From positions 1-38,450 of the forward strand of contig JAILIM010000036.1 of assembly GCA_024695285.1 (NCBI GenBank): a stretch of DNA of 38,450 nucleotides, written 5' to 3'. This document shows, piece after piece, positions 35,575 to 38,450 of the stretch; the first letter of the stretch is position 1, and each line of letters opens with the position of its first letter. The DNA comes from Bacteroidales bacterium (GTDB lineage: Bacteria; Bacteroidota; Bacteroidia; Bacteroidales; UBA932). The notes beneath the pieces were generated by a model, which did not search any database, had not been told where the DNA came from, and worked only from the letters and a program-made list of their open reading frames with translations. The position numbers were made by a program, and so were the translations under genes.

Positions 35575-36535
35575 GAAAGGAAAAGTCTGTGTCCACCAGG
35601 TTGTGCGGATGCTGTGCCTGGCATCGCTCCCGCTGTTGTTCCTGTCCGATTTTCTGGTGTCCGGTCTTCCCGGTCCGGAGCGCCTGTGTACCGATGTGTT
35701 CTGCGCGTTGCTGCTCCTTATGCTGTATCCGGTATCGCGTGAGCCTGTCCATCCGTCGCTGGCATTCGTTGGCGGAACATTGCTTTTCTTACTGGTGCTC
35801 AAGGTGTTGCGGGCACCGGACGGGATACTGGTCGCGGCAGCGTGCATGGCGCTTATGGCGTTCCTGGCACGCAAGACCGTGGAAAAATACAGGGAGGTCA
35901 CGCTTTTGTTCCATGTGACCGCCATCTGGGCTAATGTCGAGGATTATATATACCTTCTGCATGTGGCCCTGACGCTTTGTGCCGGGCTGTTGATGCTGGT
36001 GCTGCCTTCATGGCTGAAGGAGTTGATGTGGGGGTATCTTGCGGCGCTTGTGGTTCTGTTCGGGGTAGAATACTACCGTGTGAGGACCAGGAGCACTGTG
36101 TTCCTCGGGCGTAAGAAGGAAGAGGAGATAAAGAGAGGGCAGAAGAACGCCGTGATCAAGATGCCCATACAGTACGTGGATTCGGACAGCAGGTCTGCGA
36201 CGCTATTCAACGATGTGGTGCGTGTAATGGAGACAAAGAAGCCTTACCTGCAGGACGATTTCAGCATCGACGACCTTGCGCGCATGACGCACACGAACCG
36301 TATGTATCTGTCGAAGGCCATAAACTTCCACTCCGGCCGGAACTTCAACCAGCTTGTCAATTTCTACCGTGTCAGGTACGCCCAGGAGGTTATGAGGAAA
36401 GATCCGGGGCTGAAGATGGCGGAACTGTCCCAGATGTGCGGCTTCCACACCATAGTCTCATTCAACATGGCTTTCAAGCTCAACGAACGCATCACCCCGA
36501 GTGAATACCTCCGGAGCCTTAAGAAGCTGACATAA
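35573..36535 (+). CDS. Membrane-bound AraC-type transcription regulator
   Basis: The protein is 320 residues. About six hydrophobic helices occupy residues 8-180 (VVRMLCLASLPLLFLSDFLV; LCTDVFCALLLLML; LAFVGGTLLFLLVLKVL; GILVAAACMALMAFLA; LLHVALTLCAGLLMLVL; LMWGYLAALVVLFGV). The C-terminal 100 residues hold a double helix-turn-helix of the AraC type (DDFSIDDLARMTHTNRMYLS; MAELSQMCGFHTIVSFNMAF; ITPSEYLRSLKKL). DNA binding from the membrane is expected. The start at 35573 follows the promoter box by 7 nt, ruling out 35525. Its stop is 5 nt from the stop of the facing pseudouridine synthase gene. Confidence 0.9.
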   Translation: MKGKVCVHQVVRMLCLASLPLLFLSDFLVSGLPGPERLCTDVFCALLLLMLYPVSREPVHPSLAFVGGTLLFLLVLKVLRAPDGILVAAACMALMAFLARKTVEKYREVTLLFHVTAIWANVEDYIYLLHVALTLCAGLLMLVLPSWLKELMWGYLAALVVLFGVEYYRVRTRSTVFLGRKKEEEIKRGQKNAVIKMPIQYVDSDSRSATLFNDVVRVMETKKPYLQDDFSIDDLARMTHTNRMYLSKAINFHSGRNFNQLVNFYRVRYAQEVMRKDPGLKMAELSQMCGFHTIVSFNMAFKLNERITPSEYLRSLKKLT

Positions 36536-36540
36536 CCGGC

Positions 36541-37248
36541 TTAAATGAGGCGGATTTCAGGCCAGGTGGCCGGCGGAGGGGCGATTATGTGGACTTCAGT
36601 GTGTCTGACAGGGTGCTCGAAGCGGATTTCGTGGGCGTGGAGACATATGCTGCCGTCGGGATTGGAGCGTGGCGCGCCGTACTTGAGGTCGCCTTTGATC
36701 GGGCAGCCAAGATGTCCGAGCTGGCAGCGTATCTGGTGGTGGCGGCCGGTCATAAGTTCCACCTCGACAAGGTGGTACCTGTCAGAATTTCCGATCAGCC
36801 TGTAATTCAGTTTCGCCAATTTGGCACCGGGCCGCTCGGTCGTCACGTATGACTTGTTCTTCGGCTCGTTCTTTATCAGCCAGTCCTCCAGATGCCCTTC
36901 CGGGAGCTCCGGGGCCTCGCAGCAAAGTGCCCAGTAGGTCTTGTGGACTCCGCCTTCGCGAAGCATTACGCCCAGGCGTCCCAGAGATTTGCTGGTCTTT
37001 GCCAGGATGCAAATGCCGCTGACAGGCCTGTCCAGGCGGTGGGGGATTCCGAGGTACACCTGCCCGGGTTTGGAATCGCGGGCTGCGATGAATGCCTTGT
37101 AGGCCTCTGCCAGGCACTCGTCGCCGGTTTTGTCGCCCTGCGTGATTTCTCCGGGGCGCTTGTTGACAACCATCAGGTGGTTGTCTTCATACAGTATCCT
37201 TCCCTCCAGGTCTGCGTATTCTTCCGCTGTCAGTTGTCTGTAAACCAT
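36541..37248 (-). CDS. RluA-family pseudouridine synthase
   Basis: The protein is 235 residues. It isomerises uridine to pseudouridine in an RNA. The catalytic Asp lies in GIPHRLDRPVSGICILAKT; other marks are ILYEDNHLMVVNKRPGEITQ, GVHKTYWALCCEAPE, and ELMTGRHHQIRCQLGHLGCP with GDLKYG. There is no N-terminal S4 domain, so it is a short single-domain type. Whether the target is rRNA or tRNA cannot be told. The ATG at 37248 is 4 nt from a promoter box, suggesting a leaderless mRNA. It is divergent from dnaK. Confidence 0.9.
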   Translation of the reverse strand: MVYRQLTAEEYADLEGRILYEDNHLMVVNKRPGEITQGDKTGDECLAEAYKAFIAARDSKPGQVYLGIPHRLDRPVSGICILAKTSKSLGRLGVMLREGGVHKTYWALCCEAPELPEGHLEDWLIKNEPKNKSYVTTERPGAKLAKLNYRLIGNSDRYHLVEVELMTGRHHQIRCQLGHLGCPIKGDLKYGAPRSNPDGSICLHAHEIRFEHPVRHTEVHIIAPPPATWPEIRLI

Positions 37249-37252
37249 GGCG

Positions 37253-37260
37253 CAAAGATA
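37253..37260 (-). promoter_or_regulatory. -7 box for the pseudouridine synthase gene
   Basis: The minus strand reads TATCTTTG, a full match, 4 nt before the ATG at 37248. Confidence 0.6.
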
Positions 37261-37268
37261 GCAAAATA

Positions 37269-37281
37269 TGACAAATTGTCA
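37269..37281. promoter_or_regulatory. Palindrome TGACA-AAT-TGTCA, candidate operator
   Basis: A perfect 5-bp inverted repeat with a 3-nt centre, in the intergenic region 93 nt before dnaK and just upstream of the opposite-strand promoter. It is not the classical CIRCE element (TTAGCACTC-N9-GAGTGCTAA). Short palindromes of this size also occur by chance. Confidence 0.35.
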
Positions 37282-37360
37282 GCAAATCCGGGATGGCAAA
37301 GGATTTGATGAAAGGAATTGCGGTCCGTCCGGAGTGGCGGATGACTGAAGTGAAATTAAA

Positions 37361-37368
37361 TACGTTTA
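37361..37368 (+). promoter_or_regulatory. dnaK: Possible -7 box for dnaK
   Basis: TACGTTTA matches TAnnTTTG at five of the six fixed positions and lies 5 nt before the ATG. The surrounding run is AT-rich. Confidence 0.4.
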
Positions 37369-37373
37369 ATATT

Positions 37374-38450
37374 ATGGGAAAAATTATCGGAATCGATCTT
37401 GGCACCACAAACTCATGTGTGGCCGTAATGGAAGGCAACCAGCCAACCGTAATCATCAATGACGAAGGCTCTCGCACCACGCCGTCCGTCGTTGCATTCA
37501 CGGACAATGGCGAGCGCAAAGTGGGCTCTCCCGCAAAGCGCCAGGCCATCACCAATCCTAAGAACACTATCTTCTCAATAAAGCGCTTCATGGGCGAAAC
37601 CTACGACCAGGTCGGCAAGGAAGTCGCCCGCGTGCCCTACAATGTGTCCCGCGGCGACAACAACACTCCCCGCGTCGACATCAGCGGCCGCCTCTACAGC
37701 CCTCAGGAAATCTCTGCAATCATACTCCAGAAGATGAAGAAGACTGCCGAGGATTACCTCCGCCAGCCTGTCACCGAAGCCGTCATAACCGTGCCGGCCT
37801 ATTTCTCCGACAGCCAGCGCCAGGCAACCAAGGAAGCCGGCAAGATTGCGGGCCTCGACGTGAAGCGTATCATCAACGAGCCGACCGCAGCAGCCCTTGC
37901 CTACGGTCTGGACAAGAAGAACAAGAATATGAAGGTCGCTGTCTATGACCTTGGCGGCGGCACGTTCGATATCTCCATCCTGGAGCTCGGCGACGGCGTT
38001 TTCGAAGTCCGCTCCACCAACGGTGACACCCACCTCGGCGGCGATGATTTCGACCAGGCCATCATCGACTGGCTTGCCGGCGAGTTCGCATCCGAGAACG
38101 GCGGCATGGACCTCAAGAAGGACCCCATGGCCCTCCAGAGGCTCAAGGAGGCTGCCGAGAAGGCAAAGATCGAACTGTCCAATGCGGCCAGCGCCGAAAT
38201 CAACCTGCCTTACATCACCGCAGTCGACGGCATGCCCAAGCATCTCGTCAAGACCCTTAGCCGCGCCAAGTTCGAGGCCCTCTGCGACGATCTGTTCCGC
38301 CGTAGCATAGAGCCTTGCCGCAAGGCCCTCGAGGATGCCAAGCTGACTGCCTCCCAGATTGACGAAGTCCTGCTCGTCGGCGGTTCCACCCGTATCCCCA
38401 AGGTCCAGCAGATGGTGAAGGACTTCTTCGGCAAGGAGCCCAACAAGAGC
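37374..38450 (+). CDS. dnaK: Chaperone protein DnaK (3' end outside window)
   Basis: The frame begins at ATG 37374 and is open to the window edge, giving 359 residues, a little over half of DnaK. This is the Hsp70 ATPase domain: [20 protein letters not shown] (phosphate 1 loop), [35 protein letters not shown] (connect), [19 protein letters not shown] (phosphate 2), and [17 protein letters not shown] (adenosine). DnaK folds and refolds proteins with DnaJ and GrpE in the cytoplasm. The peptide-binding domain lies outside the window. A near-consensus promoter box sits 5 nt before the start. No CIRCE element is seen upstream. Confidence 0.97.
   Translation, partial: MGKIIGIDLGTTNSCVAVMEGNQPTVIINDEGSRTTPSVVAFTDNGERKVGSPAKRQAITNPKNTIFSIKRFMGETYDQVGKEVARVPYNVSRGDNNTPRVDISGRLYSPQEISAIILQKMKKTAEDYLRQPVTEAVITVPAYFSDSQRQATKEAGKIAGLDVKRIINEPTAAALAYGLDKKNKNMKVAVYDLGGGTFDISILELGDGVFEVRSTNGDTHLGGDDFDQAIIDWLAGEFASENGGMDLKKDPMALQRLKEAAEKAKIELSNAASAEINLPYITAVDGMPKHLVKTLSRAKFEALCDDLFRRSIEPCRKALEDAKLTASQIDEVLLVGGSTRIPKVQQMVKDFFGKEPNKS

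Overview
The window reads as a chromosomal segment of a GC-rich member of the Bacteroidales (phylum Bacteroidota). The evidence is the repeated -7 promoter box of the Bacteroidota type (TAnnTTTG), the near absence of Shine-Dalgarno sequences, many lipoprotein signals with a lipobox Cys, and families typical of the group: a DUF4293 protein, a SPOR lipoprotein, an anaerobic sulfatase-maturase, a LemA/DUF2207 pair, and a Bacteroidota-type gyrA neighbourhood. No genus can be assigned safely.

Layout. 1-4245: the end of a Spy-like periplasmic protein gene, a GNAT acetyltransferase, and a decayed stretch (about 1113-2174). The decayed stretch holds remnants of a secreted protein, a kinase-like protein and a deoxyribosyltransferase-like protein. 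It is followed by an NAD(P)H-hydrate dehydratase and a shortened glycerate kinase. 4343-6359: an unknown protein, an esterase and a small lipoprotein. 6360-6839: no protein gene, but a tRNA-Ser(GGA) and a striking 132-nt four-armed palindrome. 6840-17592: a co-directional block with a secreted nuclease lipoprotein, radical SAM maturase, RecG, LemA, DUF2207 protein, S9 peptidase and a TcdA-like E1 enzyme. 17604-19808: a GNAT-like protein and release factor 1. 19815-19931: a second large palindrome between convergent genes. 19936-23969: FabF, divergent from a membrane LytTR regulator that leads a DUF4293 protein and nucleoside phosphorylase genes; then a stand-alone Clp N-domain protein. 24037-27888: gyrA and a TPR protein, closed by a strong two-way terminator. 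27933-36535: a CapA-like protein, divergent from a run of SPOR lipoprotein, inactive-looking M28 peptidase with a TonB C-terminal domain, leuS, two tandem YitT proteins and a membrane AraC regulator. 36541-38450: an RluA-type pseudouridine synthase, divergent from the start of dnaK.

Most genes are housekeeping genes: DNA repair and topology, translation, fatty acid synthesis, protein folding and metabolite repair. They are mixed with envelope proteins. The points most worth a second look are the four-armed palindrome abutting the tRNA, the M28 pseudo-peptidase/TonB_C fusion, a recurring promoter box only 3-7 nt from the start codon (nearly leaderless mRNAs), and an inverted repeat that brackets the promoter and reaches the start codon of the AraC gene. 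I did not see a CRISPR array, an insertion sequence with a transposase, or a recognisable complete new defence system.
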